43,343 bases of DNA from a bacterium (GTDB lineage Bacteria > Desulfobacterota > JAPLJL01): positions 1 to 43,343 of the forward strand of contig JAQTNV010000030.1 of the NCBI GenBank assembly GCA_028713675.1, read 5' to 3'. Each line of letters opens with the position of its first letter. The first letter of the stretch is position 1. Below, in pieces: positions 1-8,381 of the stretch. A model generated the notes under the pieces. The model did no database searches, was not told where the DNA came from, and was given only the letters and a program-made list of their open reading frames with translations. A program made the translations under genes and the position numbers.

Positions 1-1696
1 CCTGCACGCCCGCGAGTTCCTGCTGCCAGTCCTTCTTGTTGATCGCGAACAGCTTGCCCAGGTTCTCGCGGGGAATCCGGAGGCCGGTCATATCCACATC
101 GTTCTCGTGGGGAACATACCCGATCGCGGTCTCAACCGCGTCCAACTCTCCCCGGCAGCGGCTGATAACCCACTCCAGAACCCGCAGGTTCTCCCCGTAT
201 CCCGGCCAGAGGAAATTCCCCTTGTCGTCCCGCCGGAACCAGTTCACGTTGAAAATCCTTGGGGCATTGGTCATCTTTTTCCCCAGCTTGAGCCAGTGGG
301 CGAAATAATCGCCCATGTTATAACCGCAGAAGGGCAGCATCGCCATCGGGTCGCGGCGCACTTCCCCGACCTTGCCCACCTGGGCGGCGGTGCGCTCCGA
401 GGCCATGGTCGAGCCCATGAAAACCCCGTGCTGCCAGTTGAAGGCCTCGTAAATCAGGGGTGCCACCTGGGCCCGGCGGCCGCCGAAGATGATGGCGGAG
501 ATCGGAACCCCGTGGTGGTGCTCCAGCCGGTTGCTGACCGAGGGGCACTGGAGAATCGGAACCGTGAAACGGGCATTGGGGTGGGCGCCCAGCTTCGGCT
601 CCCCGCTTTCCTCAATCTGCCCGGGTTTCCAGGGCCTTCCCTGCCAGTCGATCCCTTCCTTGGGAACGGGGGGATCACCGCCCTCCCACCATACGGTCTT
701 GTCCTTCTTCAGAAGCACGTTGGTGTAAATGGTGTTTCTCTGGATCGCCTTGATGAAATTCGGATTGGTCTTGGAGCTGGTCCCGGGGGCCACCCCGAAA
801 AGCCCGTATTCCGGATTGACCGCCCAGAGCTTGCCGTCGGTGTCGATCCGCATCCAGGCGATATCGTCGCCCACGGTCCAGATCCGGTAGCCCTTCCGCT
901 TCAATCCTTCCGGGGGCAGGAGCATGGCCAGGTTGGTCTTGCCGCAGGCGCTCGGAAAGGCGGCGGCGATGTAGCCGATGTAACCGGAGGGATTCTCCAC
1001 CCCCATGATGAGCATGTGCTCCGCCAGCCAGCCCTCCTGCTGGCCCAGGTAACTGCCGATGCGCAGGGAAAGGCATTTTTTCCCGAGGAGCACGTTGCCG
1101 CCGTAACCGGAGCCGACGCTCCAGATGGCGTTGTCCTCGGGGAAATGCAGAATCAGCCGGCGGTTGACATCAAGGTCCGCTTTGCCGTGCAGGCACCGGG
1201 TGAATTCCCCGTTGGTTCTTTCCAGCTGATCGAGGGCGGCCTTGCCCATCCGGGTCATGATGCGCATGTTCAGGACCACGTAAATGCTGTCGGTCAGCTC
1301 CACGCCGATCTTGCTGAAGGGAGAGCCCAGCGGCCCCATGGAAAAGGGAATCACGTACATAGTCCGGCCGCGCATGGAATTTTTCAGGATCTCCCCGGCG
1401 CGCCGGTAACCTTCGTCCGGGGTCATCCAGTTGTTGGTCGGCCCGGCGTCCCGCTTTTTCGGGGTGCAGATGTAAGTCAGATGCTCGGTGCGAGCGACAT
1501 CGTTTTTAGCCGTCCGATGGTAATAACAGCCCGGGAGCTCCTTCTGGTTGAGCTGGATCATTTCCCCGGACTTGACGGCTTCCCTCTCCAGACGCTCTCT
1601 TTCCTCGTCAGAGCCGTCGCACCAGACCACTTTGTCGGGATGGCAGAGTTTGGCGCATTCATTAACCCATTGGGCCAGTTCTTTATGCTTGGTCAA
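1..1696 (-). CDS. pckG: Phosphoenolpyruvate carboxykinase (GTP), C-terminus cut by window edge
   Basis: The product interconverts oxaloacetate plus GTP and phosphoenolpyruvate plus CO2 plus GDP in the cytoplasm, linking the TCA cycle to gluconeogenesis. The reading frame stays open from 1696 to the left edge and gives 565 residues; the family is about 600, so some 30 C-terminal residues are missing. The kinase-1 loop with the hyper-reactive cysteine (FPSACGKTN, about residues 246-254) is at 933-959. GDDIAWM (kinase 2) follows, and the nucleotide lid region FLWPGYGENLRVLEW lies near the C-terminus. No ATG fits the N-terminus. I chose TTG at 1694-1696 because a perfect AGGAGGT (1704-1710) lies 7 nt upstream and the protein then starts MTKHKELAQWV, as expected for the family. 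The GTP type is clear from the motifs; the ATP-dependent family has a different lid. The gene appears monocistronic within the window. Confidence 0.95.
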   Translation of the reverse strand, partial: MTKHKELAQWVNECAKLCHPDKVVWCDGSDEERERLEREAVKSGEMIQLNQKELPGCYYHRTAKNDVARTEHLTYICTPKKRDAGPTNNWMTPDEGYRRAGEILKNSMRGRTMYVIPFSMGPLGSPFSKIGVELTDSIYVVLNMRIMTRMGKAALDQLERTNGEFTRCLHGKADLDVNRRLILHFPEDNAIWSVGSGYGGNVLLGKKCLSLRIGSYLGQQEGWLAEHMLIMGVENPSGYIGYIAAAFPSACGKTNLAMLLPPEGLKRKGYRIWTVGDDIAWMRIDTDGKLWAVNPEYGLFGVAPGTSSKTNPNFIKAIQRNTIYTNVLLKKDKTVWWEGGDPPVPKEGIDWQGRPWKPGQIEESGEPKLGAHPNARFTVPILQCPSVSNRLEHHHGVPISAIIFGGRRAQVAPLIYEAFNWQHGVFMGSTMASERTAAQVGKVGEVRRDPMAMLPFCGYNMGDYFAHWLKLGKKMTNAPRIFNVNWFRRDDKGNFLWPGYGENLRVLEWVISRCRGELDAVETAIGYVPHENDVDMTGLRIPRENLGKLFAINKKDWQQELAGVQ

Positions 1697-1790
1697 TTTC
1701 CTTACCTCCTGTTCTGGGATCACAAATTCAGACTGCAAACGGCCTCAATATTATTACCGGTATGGAGAAATTTTCAACCCTCCTCCCGGA

Positions 1791-1822
1791 TGGAGCCCCA
1801 CGGGCAAAGCCCGTGGTATCTC
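1791..1822. repeat. REP-like palindrome (GGAG/CTCC footed hairpin)
   Basis: An 8-bp perfect stem (CCACGGGC 1798-1805, loop AAA, GCCCGTGG 1809-1816) is flanked by further pairing between GAG-type and CTC-type bases, giving a hairpin with a GGAG foot on the minus strand. No T-tract follows, so it is not a terminator. It resembles the palindromes at 15497, 28144 and 32655. The rest of 1697-1990, upstream of pckG, contains a smaller GGCGG/CCGCC hairpin near 1852 and no gene that I can support. Confidence 0.55.
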
Positions 1823-1984
1823 CATATTTCCCCACCTTCGCTAAAGCTATGGCGGGTTATCCGCCTTATTATGCATGCGAACATCCGCCGAAACTGAGTC
1901 TTATCGTCATTTTGAATTCAGGTATACCTTATGCATTTATCACTCATTCTCGGTAAGAAGCGGTGATTTTCTGCGAAGGCGGAT

Positions 1985-2021
1985 AAAAAAATCCTTTTGC
2001 CGGATGACCCGGCAAAAGGAT
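1985..2021 (-). terminator. Rho-independent terminator of the XRE regulator gene
   Basis: A 13-bp perfect stem (1991-2003 with 2009-2021, 5-nt loop) is followed on the minus strand by a run of six T (complement of A 1985-1990). It lies 40 bp after the stop codon of the 2061-2447 gene. Confidence 0.9.
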
Positions 2022-2060
2022 AACAACTTCGGCCCACGAATTGGGCGGGGATCCGGAAGC

Positions 2061-2447
2061 CTACTTCTCGAGCAGCACCTTGAGAATCTTATTGGCTTTT
2101 TCGAGATCCGGAGCCGACTGCTCGCGAAGGAGACGGTTGATCCGGTCCAAAAACTTCTTTCTGGCCAGCTGGTCCGCTCCTTCCCGAATCGAGGAAGGCA
2201 GGTCAAAACTGATCAGTTCGATCAGGTCCACATTCAGGGCGTTGGCAATCCGGGCCAGGACCTTGATCGAAGGATTTTTTTCCGCCCTCTCGATCTCGCC
2301 GACATACTTATAAGAAAGATCGGAAAGGTCGCCGAGTTCCTGCTGGGTCAGGTTTTTCTCCCGCCTGATATTCCTAACTTTGTCGCCCAGAGACTTGATT
2401 AAAAGATCCGGCTCGGTAACTTTCTCATCATCAGGATCATGAACCAT
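2061..2447 (-). CDS. XRE-family (Cro/CI-type HTH) transcriptional regulator
   Basis: A 128-residue DNA-binding protein. Residues about 20-75 form a Cro/C1-type helix-turn-helix domain: the LGDKVRNIRREKNLTQQELG stretch gives helices 1-2, and the YKYVGEIERAEKNPSIKVL region holds the recognition helix and the conserved E-x-G/A-x-x-N-P-S pattern. The remaining 50 residues are charged and helical and may mediate dimerisation; no ligand-binding domain is seen. AAGGAG precedes the ATG by 6 nt. The gene stands alone, ends in a strong terminator, and is divergent from the candidate RNA at 2570-2722, so it could control that RNA, though nothing shows this directly. Targets are unknown. Confidence 0.85.
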   Translation of the reverse strand: MVHDPDDEKVTEPDLLIKSLGDKVRNIRREKNLTQQELGDLSDLSYKYVGEIERAEKNPSIKVLARIANALNVDLIELISFDLPSSIREGADQLARKKFLDRINRLLREQSAPDLEKANKILKVLLEK

Positions 2448-2539
2448 GTTCGCTCCTTTAGTTAACGGTTTGATTTGCTTGAAATAATTTCCCTATCTTC
2501 AAAAATACTGCTATTACCTGATGTTTGATAAAAAAATAC

Positions 2540-2566
2540 TTGACAAATAAGAAAAACTGTTATAAA
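2540..2566 (+). promoter_or_regulatory. Possible sigma-70 promoter for the 2570-2722 RNA
   Basis: TTGACA at 2540-2545 and TATAAA at 2561-2566 are separated by only 15 bp; with 16-17 bp the -10 becomes ATAAAA or TAAAAA. The region is very A/T rich, so a chance match is possible, but it sits just upstream of the structured segment and points the right way. Confidence 0.4.
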
Positions 2567-2569
2567 AAA

Positions 2570-2722
2570 TAACTATCTCTAGGCTTGGCGGGCCATAAAT
2601 GCAGACCGGTAAATGTCCCTTCCTTAACCCCTCCATATAAGAAAGGCATTTCCGGTTTCAGGTTCCGCAAAGCCTCCATCCTTAAAGGCCAGAGGGGATT
2701 TCTTCCCTTCTGGTCTTTTTTT
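2570..2722 (+). ncRNA. Candidate structured small RNA or orphan leader ending in an intrinsic terminator
   Basis: A long hairpin forms from ACCGG 2605-2609 / CCGGT 2652-2656, AAATG 2611-2615 / CATTT 2647-2651 and 2618-2626 / 2638-2646 (8 of 9 pairs). A closing stem can form between CTCTaGGC (about 2577-2585) and GCCAGAG (about 2688-2694). That second strand is also the 5' arm of the terminator (2687-2698 with 2702-2715, then seven T at 2716-2722), so the two folds exclude each other, as in a riboswitch. The unpaired segment CCGCAAAGCCTCC resembles part of GEMM (c-di-GMP-I) aptamers, but the matching 5' half is not there. No plus-strand gene follows until 5735, so a free small RNA is the simpler reading. 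Family unknown. Confidence 0.45.
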
Positions 2723-2920
2723 CTCTGCTAAAAAGGTTATCCCCGATGGTGAAAACCGGCAATAGATTTTCACCCTGAAATTACTAAATTATTACCCTTA
2801 ATTGCCTGGAAATAAGTTCTGAATAAGCGTTTTTTTTCAGAAAGCGGGAAATCTTTTCCATTGATTGCACTTATTCTGAAGCTGACCAGGATATGAGCGG
2901 CTTTATCGCCGGGCAAGGAT
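2723..2920. other. Intergenic sequence without a recognised feature
   Basis: This A/T-rich stretch between the candidate RNA and the alaS stop codon has no supported gene, repeat or clear terminator for alaS. A run of eight T at about 2831-2838 is not preceded by a stable stem. Confidence 0.5.
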
Positions 2921-5563
2921 TTACTTTTCGATCATTTCCTTAAGGACTGTTTCCACCCGGGCCAGGGCCCGGGGCAGGCCGTCCGGCTGGTTGCCGCCCG
3001 CCTGGGCCATGTCGGCTCTCCCACCCCCGCCGCCCCCCACCTCTCCCGAGATGCCGCGGATTATTTTCACCGCGTCAAATTTCGCGGTGAGGTCCTTGGT
3101 CACCATCGCCACCAGGGCGGCCTTCTCCGGTGTCCGACTGCCCAGAACCACGATCCCGGATTTAATCTTGCCGCGGATTTTTTCGGCCACTTCCCGCAGG
3201 GCGGCCGGAGACAGCCCGGGGATTTCTACCGCCAGGCAGGAAACCCCACTTATTTGTCTTACTTTATCGAGAATCTCATCGGCGGTCTGGGCCTGGTTTT
3301 TCATCTGCAGACGCTCAATTTCCTTGTCCTTGGTCTTGAGCTCATCCCGAAGCTCCTGGATCCGCCGCGGCAGCGTGGCGGGCTCGACCTTGAGGATCTC
3401 CCCGGACTCCCGGACCGTATCCTCCAGGCTCCGGAGGTAGCGGAAAGTCCCTTCGCCGGTCAGGGCCTCGATCCGCCGGACCCCGGCGGCCACCGAGGAT
3501 TCCCCCAGGATTTTCAAAAGCCCGATATCCCCGGTCCGGCGCATGTGGGTTCCCCCGCAGAGCTCCCGGCTGATCCCTTCGACCTCCACCACCCGGACCG
3601 AGCTTCCGTATTTTTCCTCGAAGATTGCGGTGGCCCCGCTTTTCAAGCCCTCTTGGTAGCTCATGACCCGAGTCACGACCGGCAGGTTTTTGAGAATGGC
3701 CTCATTCACCATATCTTCGACCTTCTCCCGCTCGGCCGGGGACAGCGGAGAGAAACAAGTGAAGTCAAACCGAAGCCGTTCCGGAGCCACCAGGCTCCCG
3801 GCCTGACGGATTTCATCTCCCCTGACCTTGCGGAGGGCCGCCTGGAGAAGATGGGTGGCGGTATGGTTCCGGGCGATCGCCGTCCTCCGCTCCGCGTCCA
3901 CGGAGAGGGTCACCGACATCCCTTTCCGGATTTCTCCGGACTTGACCTTGACCCGGTGGATGATGAGATCCACGTGGGGTCTTTCGGTATAAACAACCTC
4001 GGCCTGCAGGCCCGGTCCGGAAATCATCCCGGCATCTCCCATCTGTCCGCCGACCTCGCCGTAAAACGGGGTCTCCCGGGTGATAACCCTGATTTCTTCC
4101 TGATCCGGCCCGGCCGAGTCCACCTCCACGCCTTCCCGGAGAATCTTTTCCACTTTCGAATCGGCCTGCAGGCTCTCGTACCCCAGAAATAAAACCGCAC
4201 CGGATTCTTTCACCAGATGGGCGATCCGCTCGGTTTCCTCGGCTCCCGCATTTCGATCCTGTCCATCCTTGCCGCGCTGGCGCTGGAGCTCCATTTCTTT
4301 TTCAAAAGCGGCCAGATCGGCGGAGAGATTCCGGTCCCGGAGGATGTCCAGGGTCAGGTCCACCGGAAATCCGAAGGTATCGTAAAGCCGGAAAACCATC
4401 TCCCCCGGCAAAATCAACTTTTTCTCCGCGGCCATTTTTTCCATCTCCGCCGAGAGCAGTTCCATCCCCCGCTCAATCGTGATCAGGAAACGTTCCTCCT
4501 CGCCTTTCAGGATCCGGGTGATTTTCATCTCCCTCTCCCGAAGCTCGGGATAGACGTCGGCATAGGCATCTGCCACCACTCCGGTCAGGCGATAGAGGAA
4601 GGGCTCCCGGATCCCGAGCTCGAACAGGTGGCGGGCGGCCCGCCGGATGATCCGGCGGAGAACATAGCCCCGGCCCTCATTGCCCGGAATCACCCCGTCC
4701 GCCACCAGGAAGGACGCGGCCCGGGAATGGTCCGCGGCCACCCGCACGGAAACCAGGTGTTTCTCGGGATCCAACCCGGAGACCTGGGCCTCAATCGCCC
4801 GGATCAGGGGGGTGAAAAGGTCACTATCATAATTGCTGGTCTTTCCCTGGAGCACGGCGGTGATCCGCTCGAGTCCCATCCCGGTATCGATCGATTTGCG
4901 GGGCAGGGAAGACATGTTCCCGTCCGCCGTCCGGTTGAACTCCATGAAAACCAGGTTCCAGAGTTCCAGGTAGCGGTCGCAGCTGCACCCCACCCGGCAA
5001 TCCGGCTTCCCGCAACCCACCCCGGGCCCCTGGTCGAACATTATTTCGGAACAGGGGCCGCAAGGGCCGGTTTCGCCCATCATCCAGAAGTTGTCCTCTT
5101 CGCCCATTCGGGAGATCCGTTCCGGGGAAACCCCGGCCACCGACTGCCAGAGGGCAAAGGCCTCTTCATCCTTTTTATATACGGTGATCCAGAGATCTTT
5201 GGGGTCGAACCCGAAGCATTTGGTCAGGAGCTCCCAGGCGAACCCGATCGCCTCTTTTTTGAAATAATCCCCGAAGGAAAAATTGCCCAGCATCTCGAAG
5301 AAGGTGTGGTGGCGGTTGGTCCGGCCCACGTTCTCGAGGTCGTTGTGCTTGCCCCCGGCCCGCATGCATTTCTGGACGGTGGAAACCCGCCGGAGGCCCC
5401 GGTCCTCTTCGCCGGTGAAGATCTTCTTGAACTGGTTCATCCCGGCGTTGGAAAAAAGCAGGGTGGGATCCCCGTCGGGAATCAGGGAGGAGCTGGGCAT
5501 GATCTTGTGTCCCTGCTCCTCAAAGTATTTCAGAAACTTCTGTCGGATCTCTTTCCCGGTCAT
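2921..5563 (-). CDS. alaS: Alanyl-tRNA synthetase
   Basis: Charges tRNA-Ala with alanine and edits mischarged serine or glycine. The 880-residue protein (E. coli 876) has the class II catalytic core at the N-terminus, beginning with the typical TGKEIRQKFLKYFEEQGH stretch and DPTLLFSNAGMNQFK. A Cys-rich insert (DQGPGVGCGKPDCRVGCSCD, near 190-210) follows. The editing domain has the zinc-binding pair NHTATHLLQ and CGGTHMRRTGDIG, and a C-terminal DHHA1-like domain with a glycine-rich stretch closes the protein. An in-frame ATG exists 48 bp upstream, but 5563 gives the normal N-terminus and has a GGGGAAG ribosome site. The gene is divergent from phoB and appears monocistronic. Confidence 0.97.
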   Translation of the reverse strand: MTGKEIRQKFLKYFEEQGHKIMPSSSLIPDGDPTLLFSNAGMNQFKKIFTGEEDRGLRRVSTVQKCMRAGGKHNDLENVGRTNRHHTFFEMLGNFSFGDYFKKEAIGFAWELLTKCFGFDPKDLWITVYKKDEEAFALWQSVAGVSPERISRMGEEDNFWMMGETGPCGPCSEIMFDQGPGVGCGKPDCRVGCSCDRYLELWNLVFMEFNRTADGNMSSLPRKSIDTGMGLERITAVLQGKTSNYDSDLFTPLIRAIEAQVSGLDPEKHLVSVRVAADHSRAASFLVADGVIPGNEGRGYVLRRIIRRAARHLFELGIREPFLYRLTGVVADAYADVYPELREREMKITRILKGEEERFLITIERGMELLSAEMEKMAAEKKLILPGEMVFRLYDTFGFPVDLTLDILRDRNLSADLAAFEKEMELQRQRGKDGQDRNAGAEETERIAHLVKESGAVLFLGYESLQADSKVEKILREGVEVDSAGPDQEEIRVITRETPFYGEVGGQMGDAGMISGPGLQAEVVYTERPHVDLIIHRVKVKSGEIRKGMSVTLSVDAERRTAIARNHTATHLLQAALRKVRGDEIRQAGSLVAPERLRFDFTCFSPLSPAEREKVEDMVNEAILKNLPVVTRVMSYQEGLKSGATAIFEEKYGSSVRVVEVEGISRELCGGTHMRRTGDIGLLKILGESSVAAGVRRIEALTGEGTFRYLRSLEDTVRESGEILKVEPATLPRRIQELRDELKTKDKEIERLQMKNQAQTADEILDKVRQISGVSCLAVEIPGLSPAALREVAEKIRGKIKSGIVVLGSRTPEKAALVAMVTKDLTAKFDAVKIIRGISGEVGGGGGGRADMAQAGGNQPDGLPRALARVETVLKEMIEK

Positions 5564-5656
5564 GGTTTCGCTTCCCCGTTCCTTTAAACCTGAGCCCGGT
5601 AAAAATATCACCTTTGCCCGGTCGGGTTCAACACTCAGAGGGGATTCTCACCGAAT

Positions 5657-5684
5657 TTTAATGTATATTTAATCGAATCTTAAC
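5657..5684 (+). promoter_or_regulatory. Putative PhoB box upstream of phoB
   Basis: TTTAAT (5657-5662), TTTAAT (5668-5673) and CTTAAC (5679-5684) are spaced exactly 11 bp apart, the periodicity at which PhoB/PhoP-type OmpR regulators bind direct repeats. The same pattern occurs before the phosphate transporter at 8248-8286. A -10-like TATCCC (5700-5705) would put the transcript start near 5711, upstream of the chosen phoB start. Autoregulation of phoBR is known in other bacteria. Confidence 0.65.
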
Positions 5685-5734
5685 ATTTACCTGTTTCTCT
5701 ATCCCTTATGCCGGGGGATATCGAAAGGCAAGAA

Positions 5735-6421
5735 ATGGCCAAGGGAAATATCCTGATCGTGGATGACGAGGAGAACATCCTCGAACTGATCCGTTACAAC
5801 CTCAGGAAAGAAGGGTATCGGACCGAGGGCTTCACCACCGGGGAGGAAGCCGTTAAAAAAGCCCGGGCGGATGGCGGCGATCTCCTCCTGCTCGACCTCA
5901 TGCTCCCGGGACTGGACGGGCTCGAGGTCCTGAAAATCCTGAAATCTGATCATCGGACCCAGGCCATTCCCGTGATCATTGTTTCCGCCAAGGGGGAGGA
6001 GAGCGACATCGTGGCCGGTCTTGAACTCGGGGCCGACGATTACATCACCAAGCCCTTCAGTCTCAAGATCCTGACCGCCCGGGTCCGGTCCGTCCTCCGG
6101 AGGAACAAAGGCGCGGCCCCGGCCTCGGAAGAATTGGTGAGGGTCCATGATCTGGTGATTGACCCTGCCCGCCATGAGGTGAAACATAAAAATAAGCCGA
6201 TCGAGCTCACCGCCACCGAGTTCCGGATTCTGCTGCATCTCGCCCAGAAACCCGGACGGGTCTTTACCCGGAACCAGATCATCAACGCCGTCCGCGGGGA
6301 AAATTACATCGTCACCGACCGGACGGTGGACGTGCAGATCACCGGGCTCCGGAAGAAATTAAAAACCGCCGGGGAATACCTGGAAACCATCCGGGGGGTG
6401 GGATACCGGTTTAAGGATTAA
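5735..6421 (+). CDS. phoB: PhoB-type OmpR-family response regulator
   Basis: A 228-residue two-domain regulator, the usual PhoB length. Residues 1-120 form the receiver: acidic pocket VDDEE near the N-terminus, phospho-acceptor Asp in LLLLDLMLPGLDG, Thr/Ser switch in PVIIVSAKGEE and conserved Lys in DDYITKPFS. Residues about 135-228 are the winged-helix domain (LTATEFRILLHLAQKPGRVFTR...VDVQITGLRKKL...IRGVGYRF). ATG 5735 is preferred over ATG 5708 because it has AAGG 7 nt upstream and gives the canonical MAKGNILIVDDEE start. It is followed after 3 nt by the kinase gene. The phosphate role is inferred from the PhoR-like partner, the paired boxes and the nearby PiT gene; other OmpR regulators look similar. 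Confidence 0.9.
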   Translation: MAKGNILIVDDEENILELIRYNLRKEGYRTEGFTTGEEAVKKARADGGDLLLLDLMLPGLDGLEVLKILKSDHRTQAIPVIIVSAKGEESDIVAGLELGADDYITKPFSLKILTARVRSVLRRNKGAAPASEELVRVHDLVIDPARHEVKHKNKPIELTATEFRILLHLAQKPGRVFTRNQIINAVRGENYIVTDRTVDVQITGLRKKLKTAGEYLETIRGVGYRFKD

Positions 6422-6424
6422 AGC

Positions 6425-8194
6425 ATGTTCAGGAAGCGCCGATTCCTCTGGCAGATCTACCCGGTTTTCCTGCTGATCATTATTCCCTGCCTTTTCCTGG
6501 TGGTTTGGTTCGCCACCCGCACCTTAAAGCAGCTTTACCTTTCGGAAATCTCCTCCGCTTTGGAAGCGGAAGCCCGCCTGGCCGCCATGTCGCTGGAGAA
6601 ATCCCTGCTCACCGGGGAATCCTCCGGCGTGGAGGCCATCTGCCGGGAGATGGGAAAGGAAACCCAAACCCGGATCACCGCCATCCTGCCCTCCGGCGTG
6701 GTCATCGGGGATTCGGATGAAGACCCCGCGCTGATGGGCAACCATTCCGATCGGCCGGAGGTCCGGTCGGCCATGGCGGGCCAAACCGGGGTCTTCATCC
6801 GGCGGAGCACCACCCTGAAAAAAGAAATGATCAACGTGGCCATCCCGGTCCGGAAAGGAGAAACCATCGTTGGGGTGATCCGCGCCGCGGCGCCTTTAAT
6901 CTCCGTTTCCCAAATGCTCCGTTCGGTCTACTGGAAAATCGCCCTCCTGGGATTGGGAATCGCGCTCCTTGCGGCGATTGTGAGCCTGATTCTCCTGGCC
7001 CGGGTCAACCGGCCCCTCACCGAGATCGAGCGGGGAGCCGAGCGCTTCGCCCGGGGCGAACTCGGATATCGCCTGCACCAAACCGGGCCGGAGGAAATCG
7101 CCAACCTGTCCAAAACGATGAACCGGATGGCGGGCGAACTCGAGGAACGGCTGACCACCACCTCCGCCCAGCGCGAGGAGCTCGAGACCATCCTTTCGGC
7201 GATGGTGGAGGGGGTTTTTGTCACGGACCCGGCAGGCAGGATCACCCGTTTGAATCTGTCGGCCGCCCGGATCCTCGGGGTGGATCCCCGGAAAGCCGAG
7301 GGGAAAAACCTCGAGGAGGCGGTGCGCAATCCCGAGATCCAGCGCCTGGTGGCCGAGACGCTTTCCCGCCGAAAGCCCGCCGAAGGGGAAGTGGTCCTGT
7401 TAAACGGGGGCGAGCGTTTCCTCGCCGTCCAGGCGGTTCCCCTGCCCGCCCGGGAAAAAGAGCCGGGCGGGGCGCTGGTGGTTCTCCACGACATCACCCG
7501 CCTGAAACTCCTGGAAAGAGTACGGCAGGACTTCGTCGCCAATGTAACCCACGAGGTGAAAACCCCGATAACCTCCATCCAGGGTTTCGTGGAAACCCTG
7601 CGGGGGGAGGTCGGCCCCGAGGAAACGAAAAGGTTCCTGGAAATCATCGCCGGGGAAACCGAGCGGCTGAAGGCTATTATCGATGACCTCCTCGCCCTTT
7701 CCCGGATCGAGAAGGAAGAGGGAAAAGGCGAGATCCAGTTCCAAGCCGTCCCGGTACTCGACATTTTGAAGTCGGCTCAGAAAGCCTGCGCCACCCTGGC
7801 CCGGGAGAGAACCATTCTTGTCGAACTCGAGGGCGATCCCGGGCTCTCCGCCCACTTAAGCCCGGACCTGCTCGAGCAGGCGGTGGTGAACCTGATTGAT
7901 AACGCCATCAAATACAGCGAGACCGGAAGCAAGGTCCGGCTGGAGCTCTCCCGGGAGGGGGATGAGCTTCTGATCCGGGTCCGGGACTCCGGGATCGGGA
8001 TCCCGGCCGAGCATCTCCCCCGGATTTTCGAGCGCTTCTATCGGGTAGACAAGTCACGGAGCCGGAAACTCGGAGGCACCGGTCTCGGGCTTTCCATTGT
8101 CAAGCATATCGTCCAGGTCCACGGCGGCCGGCTCTCCGTGGACAGCACACCCGGGAAGGGCAGCACCTTTACCATTTTTCTGCCCGCCATATAG
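6425..8194 (+). CDS. phoR: PhoR-type membrane sensor histidine kinase
   Basis: A 589-residue kinase. TM1 spans about residues 9-31, an extracytoplasmic sensor domain about 32-168 and TM2 about 169-192. HAMP is at about 190-245 and a PAS domain at about 255-355. HisKA contains phospho-accepting His376 in FVANVTHEVKTP. The ATPase domain has the N box (VVNLIDNAIKYSE), G1 (DSGIGIP) and G2 (GGTGLGLSIVKHI). This periplasmic-domain plus HAMP-PAS order is the PhoR/PnpS type, larger than E. coli PhoR, which lacks the big periplasmic loop. It autophosphorylates and passes phosphate to PhoB. Start codon 3 nt after phoB stop with AAGGA upstream; one operon. Confidence 0.92.
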   Translation: MFRKRRFLWQIYPVFLLIIIPCLFLVVWFATRTLKQLYLSEISSALEAEARLAAMSLEKSLLTGESSGVEAICREMGKETQTRITAILPSGVVIGDSDEDPALMGNHSDRPEVRSAMAGQTGVFIRRSTTLKKEMINVAIPVRKGETIVGVIRAAAPLISVSQMLRSVYWKIALLGLGIALLAAIVSLILLARVNRPLTEIERGAERFARGELGYRLHQTGPEEIANLSKTMNRMAGELEERLTTTSAQREELETILSAMVEGVFVTDPAGRITRLNLSAARILGVDPRKAEGKNLEEAVRNPEIQRLVAETLSRRKPAEGEVVLLNGGERFLAVQAVPLPAREKEPGGALVVLHDITRLKLLERVRQDFVANVTHEVKTPITSIQGFVETLRGEVGPEETKRFLEIIAGETERLKAIIDDLLALSRIEKEEGKGEIQFQAVPVLDILKSAQKACATLARERTILVELEGDPGLSAHLSPDLLEQAVVNLIDNAIKYSETGSKVRLELSREGDELLIRVRDSGIGIPAEHLPRIFERFYRVDKSRSRKLGGTGLGLSIVKHIVQVHGGRLSVDSTPGKGSTFTIFLPAI

Positions 8195-8247
8195 ATCCGT
8201 TCCCTGACTTTATCTTCCCTCCGTCTTTCAATTTTTTCCTTTAAATT

Positions 8248-8286
8248 CTTATTCAATCTTTAACCATTTCTTAACTGTTTCTTAAC
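8248..8286 (+). promoter_or_regulatory. Putative PhoB box upstream of the phosphate transporter
   Basis: CTTATT (8248), TTTAAC (8259), CTTAAC (8270) and CTTAAC (8281) follow one another at exactly 11 bp. This matches the triplet before phoB in both sequence and period, suggesting direct PhoB control of the transporter. Confidence 0.7.
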
Positions 8287-8322
8287 AATAGAATCCTATC
8301 TTTTAAAGCAGAGGCTAATCCT

Positions 8323-8379
8323 ATGAACAGGAACAAATACATGGTTAAAGCTGGCAAGCAGGAAGGTCCGGGTTTTTAG
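8323..8379 (+). CDS. Possible 18-residue leader peptide before pit
   Basis: The frame reads MNRNKYMVKAGKQEGPGF and stops 2 nt before the transporter ATG. AGAGG lies 8 nt upstream of its start. The transporter itself has AGGA touching its ATG with no spacer, a poor ribosome site, so translation coupling through this peptide is plausible. No homology is claimed and it may be incidental. Confidence 0.3.
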   Translation: MNRNKYMVKAGKQEGPGF

Positions 8380-8381
8380 GA

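Noticed and set aside
107..1897. Long open frame antisense to pckG
   Set aside because: It is the mirror of GC-rich codon use in pckG; the opposite strand encodes a complete set of PEPCK motifs. Similar long antisense frames over alaS, amtB, the NifA-like gene and glmM were rejected for the same reason.
2577..2700. Naming the 2570-2722 RNA a GEMM c-di-GMP riboswitch
   Set aside because: Only the CGCAAAGCC segment matches; the conserved 5' half with GGGCAAACC is missing and no gene follows.
5564..5700. T-box or other leader for alaS
   Set aside because: The upstream region is short, divergent with phoB, and has no specifier or TGG-containing T-box sequence.
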